DNA of 47,340 nucleotides from Phycisphaerae bacterium (GTDB lineage: Bacteria > Planctomycetota > Phycisphaerae > Tepidisphaerales > Tepidisphaeraceae): positions 1 through 47,340 of the forward strand of contig JAICTV010000013.1 in NCBI GenBank assembly GCA_025936175.1, read 5' to 3'. Below the pieces are notes generated by a model that saw only the letters and a program-made list of their open reading frames with translations, made no database searches and was not told where the DNA came from. Numbering within the stretch: position 1 is the first letter of the stretch; the number at the start of each line of letters is the position of its first letter. A program made the translations under genes and the position numbers. Of the stretch, positions 24,304-32,052 are shown piece after piece.

Positions 24304-25782
24304 TCAGTTCAAATTCAGGTACGGCGCCAGTCCGTGGAGCCCGCCTTCGCGACCCATGCCGGATTCCTTGTAGCCGCCGAAGGGCGACGTCGGGTCGAAC
24401 TTGTTGTACGTGTTGGCCCAGATCACGCCCGCGCGCATCTTGCTCGTGACTTTGAAAATCTTTGAGCCCTTGTCCGTCCACACGCCGCCGGAGAGTCCGT
24501 ACGGCGTGTTGTTCGCCTTCTCGATCGCCTCGGCGACGGTGCGGAACGTTTGAATCGCGACGACGGGCCCGAAGATTTCTTCCTGCACGATCCGGTGCGA
24601 CTGCGAGCAGTTCATGAACAGCGTCGGGCGGCAGAAGTAGCCGCTGGTCGGGACGTCGCAGCTCGCGCACCACATCTCGGCGCCTTCGTCCTGGCCGAGC
24701 TGGAGGTACTCGTTGATCTTGTCGAGCTGCATCTTCGAGTTGATCGCGCCGATGTCGGTGTTCTTGTCCAGCGGATCGCCGACGATCAGCGTCGCCATGC
24801 GGTCTTTCAATTTGCGGATGACGACGTCGGCGACCGATTCCTGGATGAACAGGCGCGAGCCGGCACAGCAGACGTGGCCCTGGTTGAAGAAGATGCCGTT
24901 GATGATGCCTTCGACCGCCTGATCGATCGGCGCGTCTTCGAAGATGATGTTGGCGGCCTTTCCCCCAAGCTCCAGCGTGTAGCGCTTTCGCGACGACGCG
25001 AGCGATTTCTGGATGAGTTTTCCGACTTCGGTCGAGCCGGTGAAGGCGATCTTGTCGACGTCGGGATGATTGACGATCGCCGCGCCCGTTTCGCCCGCGC
25101 CGGTGACGATGTTCACGACGCCCGGCGGGAGATCGGCGTCCTGGATCAACTCCGCGAGCTTGAGCGCTGTCAGCGGCGTGGTCTCGGCGGGTTTGAGGAT
25201 GACGGTGTTTCCGGTCGCCAGCGCGGGCGCCAGCTTCCACGCGGCCATCAGCAGCGGAAAGTTCCACGGGATCACCTGCCCCGCGACGCCGAGCGGCTTG
25301 GGGCGCTTGCCCGGGAACGCGTACTCCAGCTTGTCCGCCCAGCCGGCGTAGTAGAAAAAGTGTGCGGCGGCGAGCGGGATGTCCACGTCGCGGGATTCGC
25401 GGATCGCCTTGCCGCCGTCGGTCGATTCGATGATCGCGAACTCGCGGGCGCGCTCCTGCAGCATGCGCGCGATGCGGTAGATGTACTTGCCGCGCTCCTT
25501 GCCCGGCATCTTCGACCAGGTCTTGTCGTACGCGCGGCGCGCAGCCTTGACGGCGCGATCAACGTCTTCCGCGCCGGCCAGCGCGATTTCCGCAATCTTC
25601 TTCTCGTTCGCCGGATTGGTCGTGTCGAAGTACTGGCCCTTCGACGGCGCGGCGAACCTGCCGTCGATGAACAGGTCGTAGCGCGGCTTGATCTCGACCT
25701 TGGCGGTTTCGGGCGCCGGAGCGTAGCTCCAGTCGGTGTTGAAGTTGAGTTTGACGCCGTTGCCGGCGGCGGTAGTGGTCAT
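24304..25782 (-). CDS. Aldehyde dehydrogenase (NAD(P)-dependent)
   Basis: The 492-residue enzyme oxidises aldehydes to carboxylates. It has PWNFPLLMAAWKLAPALATG with the oxyanion Asn, ILKPAETTPL with the cofactor Lys, FTGSTEVGKLI, TLELGGKAANIIFEDA with the general-base Glu, NQGHVCCAGSRL with the nucleophile Cys, and EEIFGPVVAIQTF. It is likely to form tetramers. It begins the operon ALDH - membrane protein - shortened ALDH - lipoprotein; deoC lies further upstream on the same strand beyond a sulfotransferase. In other bacteria deoC sits next to two ALDH genes, so acetaldehyde from deoxyribose-phosphate cleavage is a reasonable substrate, but not proven here. Confidence 0.94.
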   Translation of the reverse strand: MTTTAAGNGVKLNFNTDWSYAPAPETAKVEIKPRYDLFIDGRFAAPSKGQYFDTTNPANEKKIAEIALAGAEDVDRAVKAARRAYDKTWSKMPGKERGKYIYRIARMLQERAREFAIIESTDGGKAIRESRDVDIPLAAAHFFYYAGWADKLEYAFPGKRPKPLGVAGQVIPWNFPLLMAAWKLAPALATGNTVILKPAETTPLTALKLAELIQDADLPPGVVNIVTGAGETGAAIVNHPDVDKIAFTGSTEVGKLIQKSLASSRKRYTLELGGKAANIIFEDAPIDQAVEGIINGIFFNQGHVCCAGSRLFIQESVADVVIRKLKDRMATLIVGDPLDKNTDIGAINSKMQLDKINEYLQLGQDEGAEMWCASCDVPTSGYFCRPTLFMNCSQSHRIVQEEIFGPVVAIQTFRTVAEAIEKANNTPYGLSGGVWTDKGSKIFKVTSKMRAGVIWANTYNKFDPTSPFGGYKESGMGREGGLHGLAPYLNLN

Positions 25783-25977
25783 AGCGCTCCCTCAATCACG
25801 ATGGCGGCCAAACCGACCGATTGTATCAGCCGAAGCCAGTTCTTGCATGTTGCGCCCGGCTGGCGGGATCGTGGATTTCCGGCGAAATCGCGGTTGCGCC
25901 CGTTACAATCGCCGCCTTGATGCCGAAGGCGACGCTGCCGCCCCATTTCCTGCCCGTGCCCGTTGAGCCGCCCGTCA

Positions 25978-27132
25978 TCAGGTCCAGAAGCGGAAGCTTT
26001 GCAAGTCTGACTGCTGCAGCCGCGACAGCGCCACCAGCATTCCCAGCACCAGTGCGATCAACCCCGCTAACGCCGGACGCAGGACGTTGGGGCTGACCGG
26101 CAGCGGCCGCGGCTTCGTCTGCAATGTTGCGGCGTCGTCGGTCACGGCGGGCCTGAGCAGCACGCGCAGGCGAAGCGTCACGAAGCTGCGCAGCGGCATC
26201 CGATTGACCGACGCGCGGCGGAGGAACTGGAGCGGCGCGCGGACGCACCCGCGCGCCAGGATCGCCAGCGCGGCGAGCCGCGCGACCGGCCCGAAACGTG
26301 CCGTCAGCGCCGCGCACTTCGGGTACCACCGCCGCAGCGTTGATGACGTGCACAGCGTGCGGACGACGAAGACCTCCGCCGCCGTGAGCGTCTGCGCGTA
26401 TCGGTTGGCACGATCGCCCTGAATCCCGCGCACGCCCTGGACGATCCTGTATTCCTTCTCCGCCGGGTTGATCAGCGGGACATCCAGCAGCGACGGGTCG
26501 TACGGGCGGAGGAGGAAGTCGCACAGCTCGCCGACGGTCTGCTCCGGTGCGGCGAGCAGGTCTTCATAGCGGACGATGTGAAATCGATCGGGAAAGGTGC
26601 GCTGGTGGTGCGCCGCCAGCTCCGAGCCGCGCTTCCAGCCCAGCGCCGAGACGATCAGGTTCTCGCCTCTGGGGTCGCGGCGTTTGTGTGACGCGGCGGC
26701 GTCGAGAGGGTTGCGCATCAGGTAGACCATCTTCACGCCGGGCATGCGGCAAAGAAGCACTTCGGCGTGGAAGACGTAGGACGTGGCCTTTCGCGCCCAG
26801 AAGGTCCCTCCGGCGGCGCGGGCGGCCAGCGAGAGCGCGTTGTGGAAGATGGCAACGGAGTCGGCGTGCGGACGCTGCGCGGCCAGCGCGCGGAGCTCGG
26901 CTGCGACCTTGTCATGCATCGGCTGCGGGCCCAGCGGCAGGTGCGCGATGATCCAGTCGGCGCGCTCGGCCGCCGACGGCAGCGCGTCGAGGCGCGCGCG
27001 GTGCTCGAGGACGACGTCCTCGCCGTCATTGAAAACACAACCGGCCATCCGGCCGATGAGGTGCGTCAACATCGTGTTGCCGCTGTGCTGGCGACCACAG
27101 ACGAAGACGCCCGGCAACCTGCCCGTTTCCAT
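25978..27132 (-). CDS. Sulfotransferase-family protein with a C-terminal membrane helix
   Basis: The 384-residue product has the PAPS-binding P-loop GVFVCGRQHSGNTMLTHLIG near the start, the 3'-phosphate loop MRNPLDAAASHKRRDPRG and HIVRYEDLLAAPEQTVGEL, the standard layout of the sulfotransferase family. The C-terminus ends in a hydrophobic segment, VLRPALAGLIALVLGMLVAL, a probable membrane anchor that the core family lacks. It should sulfate a surface glycan or lipid. Gaps of about 195 bp to the ALDH operon and about 220 bp to deoC argue for its own promoter. I chose ATG at 27132 because the frame upstream to 27234 is not protein-like. Confidence 0.85.
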   Translation of the reverse strand: METGRLPGVFVCGRQHSGNTMLTHLIGRMAGCVFNDGEDVVLEHRARLDALPSAAERADWIIAHLPLGPQPMHDKVAAELRALAAQRPHADSVAIFHNALSLAARAAGGTFWARKATSYVFHAEVLLCRMPGVKMVYLMRNPLDAAASHKRRDPRGENLIVSALGWKRGSELAAHHQRTFPDRFHIVRYEDLLAAPEQTVGELCDFLLRPYDPSLLDVPLINPAEKEYRIVQGVRGIQGDRANRYAQTLTAAEVFVVRTLCTSSTLRRWYPKCAALTARFGPVARLAALAILARGCVRAPLQFLRRASVNRMPLRSFVTLRLRVLLRPAVTDDAATLQTKPRPLPVSPNVLRPALAGLIALVLGMLVALSRLQQSDLQSFRFWT

Positions 27133-27355
27133 CAAAGCCCTCTCTCGTTCCCCGTGCCCCCCTGCGGCGCCTGCCCGCCCCCGCGCAGACCCCGTCCCGC
27201 CCGTTGAAACGTCCCGGTCCAGCAAATATTGCAATGGTTCCGGACCGCCGGCGGGAAACTTCCACCGTCAGCAACGAATTAGAGCCAATTCATGTGAAGA
27301 TGGACCGACGCCGCTGAAAGCGCTGGTCGTTCCTCCCCTTTTTTTCTCCGACCGC

Positions 27356-28285
27356 TCAATCCTTCGAGAAGTAATCGAGCGATTGGTATACGCCGCTCGC
27401 TTCCTTCGCCAGCTGCATGAGAATGTCGTTCGCCAGCCGCGACGCGCCGATGCGGAAAAGGTCGGGCGTCATCCAGTCCTGTCCCAACGTTTCGCGCAGC
27501 ACAACGAGATATTGAATCGCGGTCTTCGCGGTCGAGATCCCGCCGGCGGGCTTCATGCCGATCTTTTTTCCCGTCGCGTGATAGAAGTCGCGGATCGCTT
27601 CGAGCATGACCAGCGTGACCGGCAGCGTTGCCGCCGGCGTCACCTTGCCGGTGCTGGTCTTGATGAAATCGGCGCCCGCGTGCATGGCGATGTCGCTGGC
27701 CTTGCGCACCTGATCGAAGGTGCCCAGCTCCCCCGTTTCGAGAATCACCTTGAGATGCGCCGCTCCGCACGCTTCCTTCACCTGCGCGATCTCGTCGAAG
27801 ACGTACTGATAATCGCCGGCGAGGAAGTGGCCGCGGCTGATGACCATGTCGATCTCGTCGGCGCCTTCGCTCACGGCGTAGCGCGTGTCGTCGAGCTTGA
27901 CGTTGAGGGGATACTGGCCGGACGGGAAACCGGTCGCGACGGCGGCGACGTTGATGCCGCTGTCTTTGAGCTCGTCCTTGGCGATGCGCACGAGCGTCGG
28001 ATAGACGCAGACGGCGGCGACGTGCGGCAGCGCCGCCATCGCATCGTGCAGGTGCTTTGCCTTGTAGCACATCTGCCTGACCTTGCCGGGCGAGTCGGCG
28101 CCTTCGAGCGTGGTCAGGTCGATCATCGCCAGCGCGAGCTTGAGCGCGTGGACCTTCGATGCCTTCTTGATGCTGCGTTTGGCCAGGCGATCGACGCGTT
28201 CCTCGATGCCGACCTGATCGACGGTGGGCGTCCGAGAGAGATCGGGGAGAGACGATGAAAACGACGCGGTGTTGCTGGCGATCAT
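27356..28285 (-). CDS. deoC: Deoxyribose-phosphate aldolase
   Basis: DeoC splits 2-deoxyribose-5-phosphate into acetaldehyde and glyceraldehyde-3-phosphate. The 309-residue enzyme has a 75-residue N-terminal extension over the usual E. coli length, then ALKLALAMIDLTTLEG, AAVCVYPTL, VATGFPSGQ, EGADEIDMVISRGHFLAGDY, the Schiff-base lysine in ADFIKTSTGK, and IGMKPAGGISTAKTAIQYL with the second active-site Lys. I chose ATG at 28285; the frame further upstream passes through a repeat. Its product acetaldehyde is a natural substrate for the ALDH downstream. The start is near a divergent region before the NTF2-like gene. Confidence 0.95.
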   Translation of the reverse strand: MIASNTASFSSSLPDLSRTPTVDQVGIEERVDRLAKRSIKKASKVHALKLALAMIDLTTLEGADSPGKVRQMCYKAKHLHDAMAALPHVAAVCVYPTLVRIAKDELKDSGINVAAVATGFPSGQYPLNVKLDDTRYAVSEGADEIDMVISRGHFLAGDYQYVFDEIAQVKEACGAAHLKVILETGELGTFDQVRKASDIAMHAGADFIKTSTGKVTPAATLPVTLVMLEAIRDFYHATGKKIGMKPAGGISTAKTAIQYLVVLRETLGQDWMTPDLFRIGASRLANDILMQLAKEASGVYQSLDYFSKD

Positions 28286-28332
28286 GCGAGGGGGGATTGT
28301 AGCAAGTCGGCCTTGGCGCGCTCCGCGATGAG

Positions 28333-28458
28333 CGATTGGGTTCGTTTTGCAACGGCGCGCGGGCGCAAATCGGGTGAAAACCGCATTTTTGACCTCAAAA
28401 CGCGGTTTTCCGTTGGCTTCGATTGGGTTCGTTTTGCAGGGACGGGTTGGTTTTGCGC
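28333..28458. repeat. Interspersed repeat with direct copies and a hairpin (CKTNPI-type)
   Basis: Within the 337-bp gap between deoC and the NTF2-like gene, cgattgggttcgttttgca occurs at 28333-28351 and again at 28420-28438, with a third weaker copy near 28444-28458. Between the first two lies a 14-bp inverted repeat with one mismatch, gaaaaccgcatttt and aaaacgcggttttc (about 28376-28410). On the minus strand the direct copies encode CKTNPI, a peptide I recall as common in planctomycete hypothetical frames, so this is likely a dispersed intergenic element. Apart from it I see no gene in the gap. Confidence 0.7.
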
Positions 28459-28622
28459 ATTGGCCTGGCGCGCGACCAACCGCGTCATTTCCCGACATCC
28501 CGCCCGCGCCCCTCTTTCGACTCCAAAGTGACATGATGCGCCTCCCCTAGTACCGCGCGATTGCACAAATTTGATCACGAAGCTGCAATTCCAGCCGGAA
28601 TTCTTTTTGAGAGGAGCGCCAC

Positions 28623-29000
28623 ATGACGCCGGATGAGTTCATGCGGGAATACGAGACCTCCGGCCGCAACGGCGGCGTGGACAGGACGCTGTCGCTCATC
28701 GATGACGACGCGGTGTATTGGTTCAGCGACGGCGCCAGCCACGTCGGCAAACGCGCGATCAAGCGCGTGCTGCAGCGCAACGCCGAGCTGATTCAAGACG
28801 AGAACTATCGCATCAGCGACATCGTGTGGGTCGCGCAGAGCGACGATGTGGCGGCGTGCATCTATCACTTCGACTGGTCCGGCACGCTCCGCGGCTCGCC
28901 GGCGAGCGGGAGCGGGCGCGGGACGAGCGTGCTCAAACGGCGCGGCGACGCGTGGGTGGTCGCTCATGAGCACCTGAGCAAGATGAGCGCCCAGCCGTGA
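28623..29000 (+). CDS. NTF2-like/SnoaL-like protein
   Basis: The 125-residue protein has the NTF2-like cone fold pattern: an N-terminal helix (MTPDEFMREYETSGRNGGVD), the pair of beta strands LSLIDDDAVYWFSDGASHVG, then RNAELIQDENYRISDIVWVA and a long beta-rich end, SVLKRRGDAWVVAHEHLS, typical of the SnoaL/DUF4440 small domains. No clear catalytic pair could be assigned. A strong ribosome site (gaggag, 8 bases before the ATG) supports the start. It is not in a tight operon. Confidence 0.78.
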   Translation: MTPDEFMREYETSGRNGGVDRTLSLIDDDAVYWFSDGASHVGKRAIKRVLQRNAELIQDENYRISDIVWVAQSDDVAACIYHFDWSGTLRGSPASGSGRGTSVLKRRGDAWVVAHEHLSKMSAQP

Positions 29001-29096
29001 TCGCGCCGCCGTGCAGTTCGTGCAAATAAATCGGAGACCTCCCTTGTTATGGCACTGCCGCCGGAATGTCGGCGGCCAATTGCTCGGAGGTCGGAA

Positions 29097-30104
29097 ATGC
29101 AAAAATTCATAGCGGCGGCGTTGGTTGAAACCCTCGAGATGCGGAAACTGTTGTCCGCCTCACTGGACGCGAATGAGCTGTTCGTTACCGGCACCGGCGG
29201 TGACGATTCCATTTTCGTCGCGCTGCAGGCGGGGGATGCGACGAAGCTCGACGTGAAGGTCAACAAGATCGTCAGCACCTTCGACGTCGGCTCGGTTCGC
29301 GAGATCAAGATCAACGGCCTGGGCGGCGACGACCATATCGAAGTGATCGAGACCAACGGCGTTGTCCCGGTGCAGACCCGTATCTTCGGCGGCGGCGGAT
29401 CGGACACGATCGTCGGCGGCGCGGGGCTCGATCGCATCCACGGCGACGACGGCAACGATCTCATCACCGCCGCCGGCAACCGCGACCGGGTCTGGGGCGA
29501 CGGCGGGGACGATGCGCTCTTTGGCGGACGCGGGAACGACCTGGTCGACGGCGGCGGCAACGACGATTACGTCGAAGGCGACCGCGGCGACGATTCGCTC
29601 ATCGGCGGCGACGGCCGCGATCGCATGCGCGGCGTGGACGGAAACGATAGCCTCGATGGCGGGTCCGGCGCGGATTCGATCGACGGCGACGCGGGCGATG
29701 ACTCGATCTTCGGCGGCGGCGGGAACGATCACGTCAACGGCGAGGCGGGCGATGATTCGCTCCGCGGCGGCGACGGGGACGACGATCTCTCCGGCGACGT
29801 CGGCGACGACTCCCTCGACGGCGGCAACGGCGACGATGACGTCCGCGGCGGCGGCGGCCACGATCACAACCACGGCGGCGCAGGCAACGACGACTTCGAC
29901 GATGACTCCGCCAATGACGTCAACGACGACCGCGGCACGGACGATGCCGGCAACAACCGCCACGGCGACGACGACGGCGTCAATCACGACGTCGGTGATG
30001 ACAACGGCGGAGCGACGAATACCGGCGGCGGCACGGACGACGGCACGAATCATGACGTGACGGACGACAGGTCGGCGGCGGCGCAGCTCGATGAGCTGAA
30101 GTAG
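29097..30104 (+). CDS. Exported RTX-like calcium-repeat protein with a planctomycete LExRxLLS motif
   Basis: The 335-residue protein begins MQKFIAAALVETLEMRKLLS, which has the LExRxLLS-type motif found near the start of many planctomycete exported proteins. After a beta-rich start (about 20-85), residues about 90-270 are hemolysin-type repeats (GGxGxDxxx nonapeptides) such as GGAGLDRIHGDDGNDLI and GGRGNDLVDGGGNDD, which bind calcium between turns of a parallel beta-roll. The C-terminal 70 residues lack repeats but are very rich in Asp, His, Asn and Gly and may bind more metal. A good ribosome site (cggagg, 6 bases before the ATG) decides the start over an upstream codon at 29049. There is no RTX type I signal. 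Confidence 0.85.
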   Translation: MQKFIAAALVETLEMRKLLSASLDANELFVTGTGGDDSIFVALQAGDATKLDVKVNKIVSTFDVGSVREIKINGLGGDDHIEVIETNGVVPVQTRIFGGGGSDTIVGGAGLDRIHGDDGNDLITAAGNRDRVWGDGGDDALFGGRGNDLVDGGGNDDYVEGDRGDDSLIGGDGRDRMRGVDGNDSLDGGSGADSIDGDAGDDSIFGGGGNDHVNGEAGDDSLRGGDGDDDLSGDVGDDSLDGGNGDDDVRGGGGHDHNHGGAGNDDFDDDSANDVNDDRGTDDAGNNRHGDDDGVNHDVGDDNGGATNTGGGTDDGTNHDVTDDRSAAAQLDELK

Positions 30105-30111
30105 CCTGCGG

Positions 30112-30182
30112 GGGAGGGCGACGCTTCGGCCGAGCCGCTGTGCGTGGCTGAGACACCGGCTCGGCAGGAGCCTCGCCCTCCC
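30112..30182. repeat. Palindromic repeat, family C (GEAPAEP-type)
   Basis: Left arm gggagggcgacgcttcggcc... (30112-30137) and right arm ...cggcaggagcctcgccctccc (30157-30182) pair over 26 bp with three mismatches. Read on the minus strand the right arm encodes WEGEAPAEP, a peptide I recall from many planctomycete open frames. It lies 8 bp after the calcium-repeat gene stop and may fold as a hairpin. Confidence 0.8.
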
Positions 30183-30215
30183 ACATCTCCAATCCGGCCG
30201 GTACGATTCGCCACC

Positions 30216-31196
30216 ATGCCGCTGCTGGCGCCGGTCACGCGCAACCCGAGCCCCGGGATTCGCCTTTTCCGGGCGTTCGGGATTGACGTTTACCTGCACT
30301 GGCTCTGGTTCGTCATCGCCTTCATCGAGATCAGCAACTCGAACCACCGCTATTCGTCGCTGGCGTGGAACGTCGCGGAGTATTGCTCGCTGTTCGTGAT
30401 GGTGTTGCTGCACGAGTTCGGGCACGCGCTGGCTTGCAAGTCGGTGGGCGGGCGGGCGGAGCGGATCATGCTCTGGCCGCTGGGCGGCGTCGCCTACGTA
30501 CAGCCGCCGCCGCGCGCCGGGGCGCTGCTCTGGAGCATCGTCGCCGGGCCGCTGGTGAACGTCGCGCTGGCGCCGATCACGATCGGCGTCTACATGTTGA
30601 TCCGCTCGGCGACGATCGCGGCATCGACGGACGTGCGGCACTTCGCGTTTTACGTCGCGGCGATCAACATCCTCCTGCTGGTGTTCAACCTGCTGCCGAT
30701 CTACCCGCTGGACGGCGGGCAGATCCTGCGGGCGCTGCTCTGGTTCATGATCGGGCGCGCGAACAGTTTGCGGGTGGCGAGCCTGATCGGCTTGATCGCC
30801 GCAGGCGCAGCGCTGGCGTGGACGGTAACGCACCAGATGTGGTGGACGACGGCGCTGGCGGTGTACGCGCTGGTGCGTTCGTGGGGCGGGTTGCAGCAGG
30901 CGGGGAACGTGAGCCGATTGCTGGCGTTCCCGCGACATGATGAGTTGAAATGCCCCGCGTGCGGGATGTCGCCGCCGCGGGCGCCGCTGTGGCGCTGCGC
31001 GTGCGGGGCGACGTTCGACACGTTCGACATGCACGCGACCTGTCCGCACTGCGGGCAGAAGTTCGAGACGACGATGTGCCTGCACTGCGGCGAGAAGTTT
31101 CCGATCGATGAGTGGGTCGGCGCCGAGACGCTTCCGCCGGCGCCGACGCCCGCGTTCCTGTCCCCCTTTCCCGGAGCGGCGATGCGATCGCGCTGA
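30216..31196 (+). CDS. Site-2 protease family membrane metalloprotease with C-terminal zinc ribbons
   Basis: The 326-residue protein has the M50 site-2 protease core: LHEFGHALACKSVGGRAE (HExxH zinc site), GGVAYVQPP, and NLLPIYPLDGGQILRALLW (the NPxDG zinc ligand), in six or so membrane helices. It should cut within the membrane to release an anchored factor. After the core, about 60 residues contain four cysteine pairs: CPACG, CACG, CPHCG and CLHCG, forming two predicted zinc ribbons on the cytosolic side. These could dock the substrate or a nucleic-acid partner. I chose ATG at 30216; an earlier start would be inside a palindromic repeat. Confidence 0.9.
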   Translation: MPLLAPVTRNPSPGIRLFRAFGIDVYLHWLWFVIAFIEISNSNHRYSSLAWNVAEYCSLFVMVLLHEFGHALACKSVGGRAERIMLWPLGGVAYVQPPPRAGALLWSIVAGPLVNVALAPITIGVYMLIRSATIAASTDVRHFAFYVAAINILLLVFNLLPIYPLDGGQILRALLWFMIGRANSLRVASLIGLIAAGAALAWTVTHQMWWTTALAVYALVRSWGGLQQAGNVSRLLAFPRHDELKCPACGMSPPRAPLWRCACGATFDTFDMHATCPHCGQKFETTMCLHCGEKFPIDEWVGAETLPPAPTPAFLSPFPGAAMRSR

Positions 31197-31242
31197 CGCG
31201 TTGCGTTGCGATGGTGCGGCCGGATAATTCGCCGCCACGGAT

Positions 31243-32052
31243 ATGGGCGGCATCGGTTCACTTCTCCGCGGCGCGCTGGCGCATCCGCTGACGCGCGGGG
31301 CGGACCTGGACGACCCGAAGACCACCGCGCTTCGCCGGGAGATCATCAAGAGCAAGCCGTTTTTGAAAAAGATTTACGACGAGTGGTACGCGACGCTGGC
31401 GCACGACCTGCCGGCGGGCGAGGGGCGCGTGCTGGAGCTCGGATCGGGGGCGGGATACCTCCGTGAGTTCGTGCCGGACGTCATCACATCGGAAGTCTTC
31501 ACCTGCGCGGGCATCGACGTCGTGCTGGACGGCCAGCGCATGGCTCTGCCGGATGATTCGCTGCGCGCGATCGTGATGACCGACGTGTTTCATCACCTGC
31601 CGAACGTGCGGCTGTTTTTTGGCGAGGCGACGCGGACGGTGCGCGAGGGCGGCGTGGTGGCGATGATCGAGCCGTGGGTGTCGCGCTGGTCGAGGCTGAT
31701 CTACACGAAGCTGCACCACGAGCCGTTTCGGCCGGAGGCACAACAGTGGGAGTTTCCGCCGAGCGGGCCGCTTTCCGGCGCGAACGGAGCGCTGCCGTAT
31801 ATCGTCTTCGAGCGCGACCGCGCGATCTTCGAGCGCGAGTTTCCGCAATGGCGGATCGAGAAGGTCGAGCCCTTCATGCCGCTGCGATATTTGCTGTCGG
31901 GCGGGGTGTCGATGCGCTCGCTGGCGCCGGGGTTCTCCTACGGCGCGATCCGGGCGATGGAATCGCTCACGGGCGGCGCGGGCGCGATGTTCGCGCACAT
32001 CGTCGTGCGGAAGCGACGCGCGGGCCGGGACGCGGATAAGATCGGCGGTTGA
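31243..32052 (+). CDS. SAM-dependent methyltransferase (Methyltransf_11 type)
   Basis: The 269-residue protein has VLELGSGAGYLREFVPDVI (SAM motif I, about residue 67), TCAGIDVVLDG, MALPDDSLRAIVMTDVFHHL and GGVVAMIEPWVSRWSRLIY, a small-molecule class I methyltransferase. The C-terminal half, WEFPPSGPLSGANGALPYI and LRYLLSGGVSM, is longer than in the minimal family and could hold the acceptor. It overlaps the next gene by one base (TGATG), so the two should be translated together and the acceptor could be the glycosyltransferase product. The likely role is modification of a lipid or sugar. Confidence 0.8.
   Translation: MGGIGSLLRGALAHPLTRGADLDDPKTTALRREIIKSKPFLKKIYDEWYATLAHDLPAGEGRVLELGSGAGYLREFVPDVITSEVFTCAGIDVVLDGQRMALPDDSLRAIVMTDVFHHLPNVRLFFGEATRTVREGGVVAMIEPWVSRWSRLIYTKLHHEPFRPEAQQWEFPPSGPLSGANGALPYIVFERDRAIFEREFPQWRIEKVEPFMPLRYLLSGGVSMRSLAPGFSYGAIRAMESLTGGAGAMFAHIVVRKRRAGRDADKIGG

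Noticed and set aside
24304-28285. Bacterial microcompartment locus suggested by deoC and ALDH
   Set aside because: No shell protein genes or encapsulation peptides are seen; the combination alone is not enough.
29400-29880. Regular short repeats that look like a CRISPR or satellite array
   Set aside because: They are in frame nonapeptide (GGxGxDxxx) calcium repeats of a protein gene; units are degenerate and there are no spacers of constant length.
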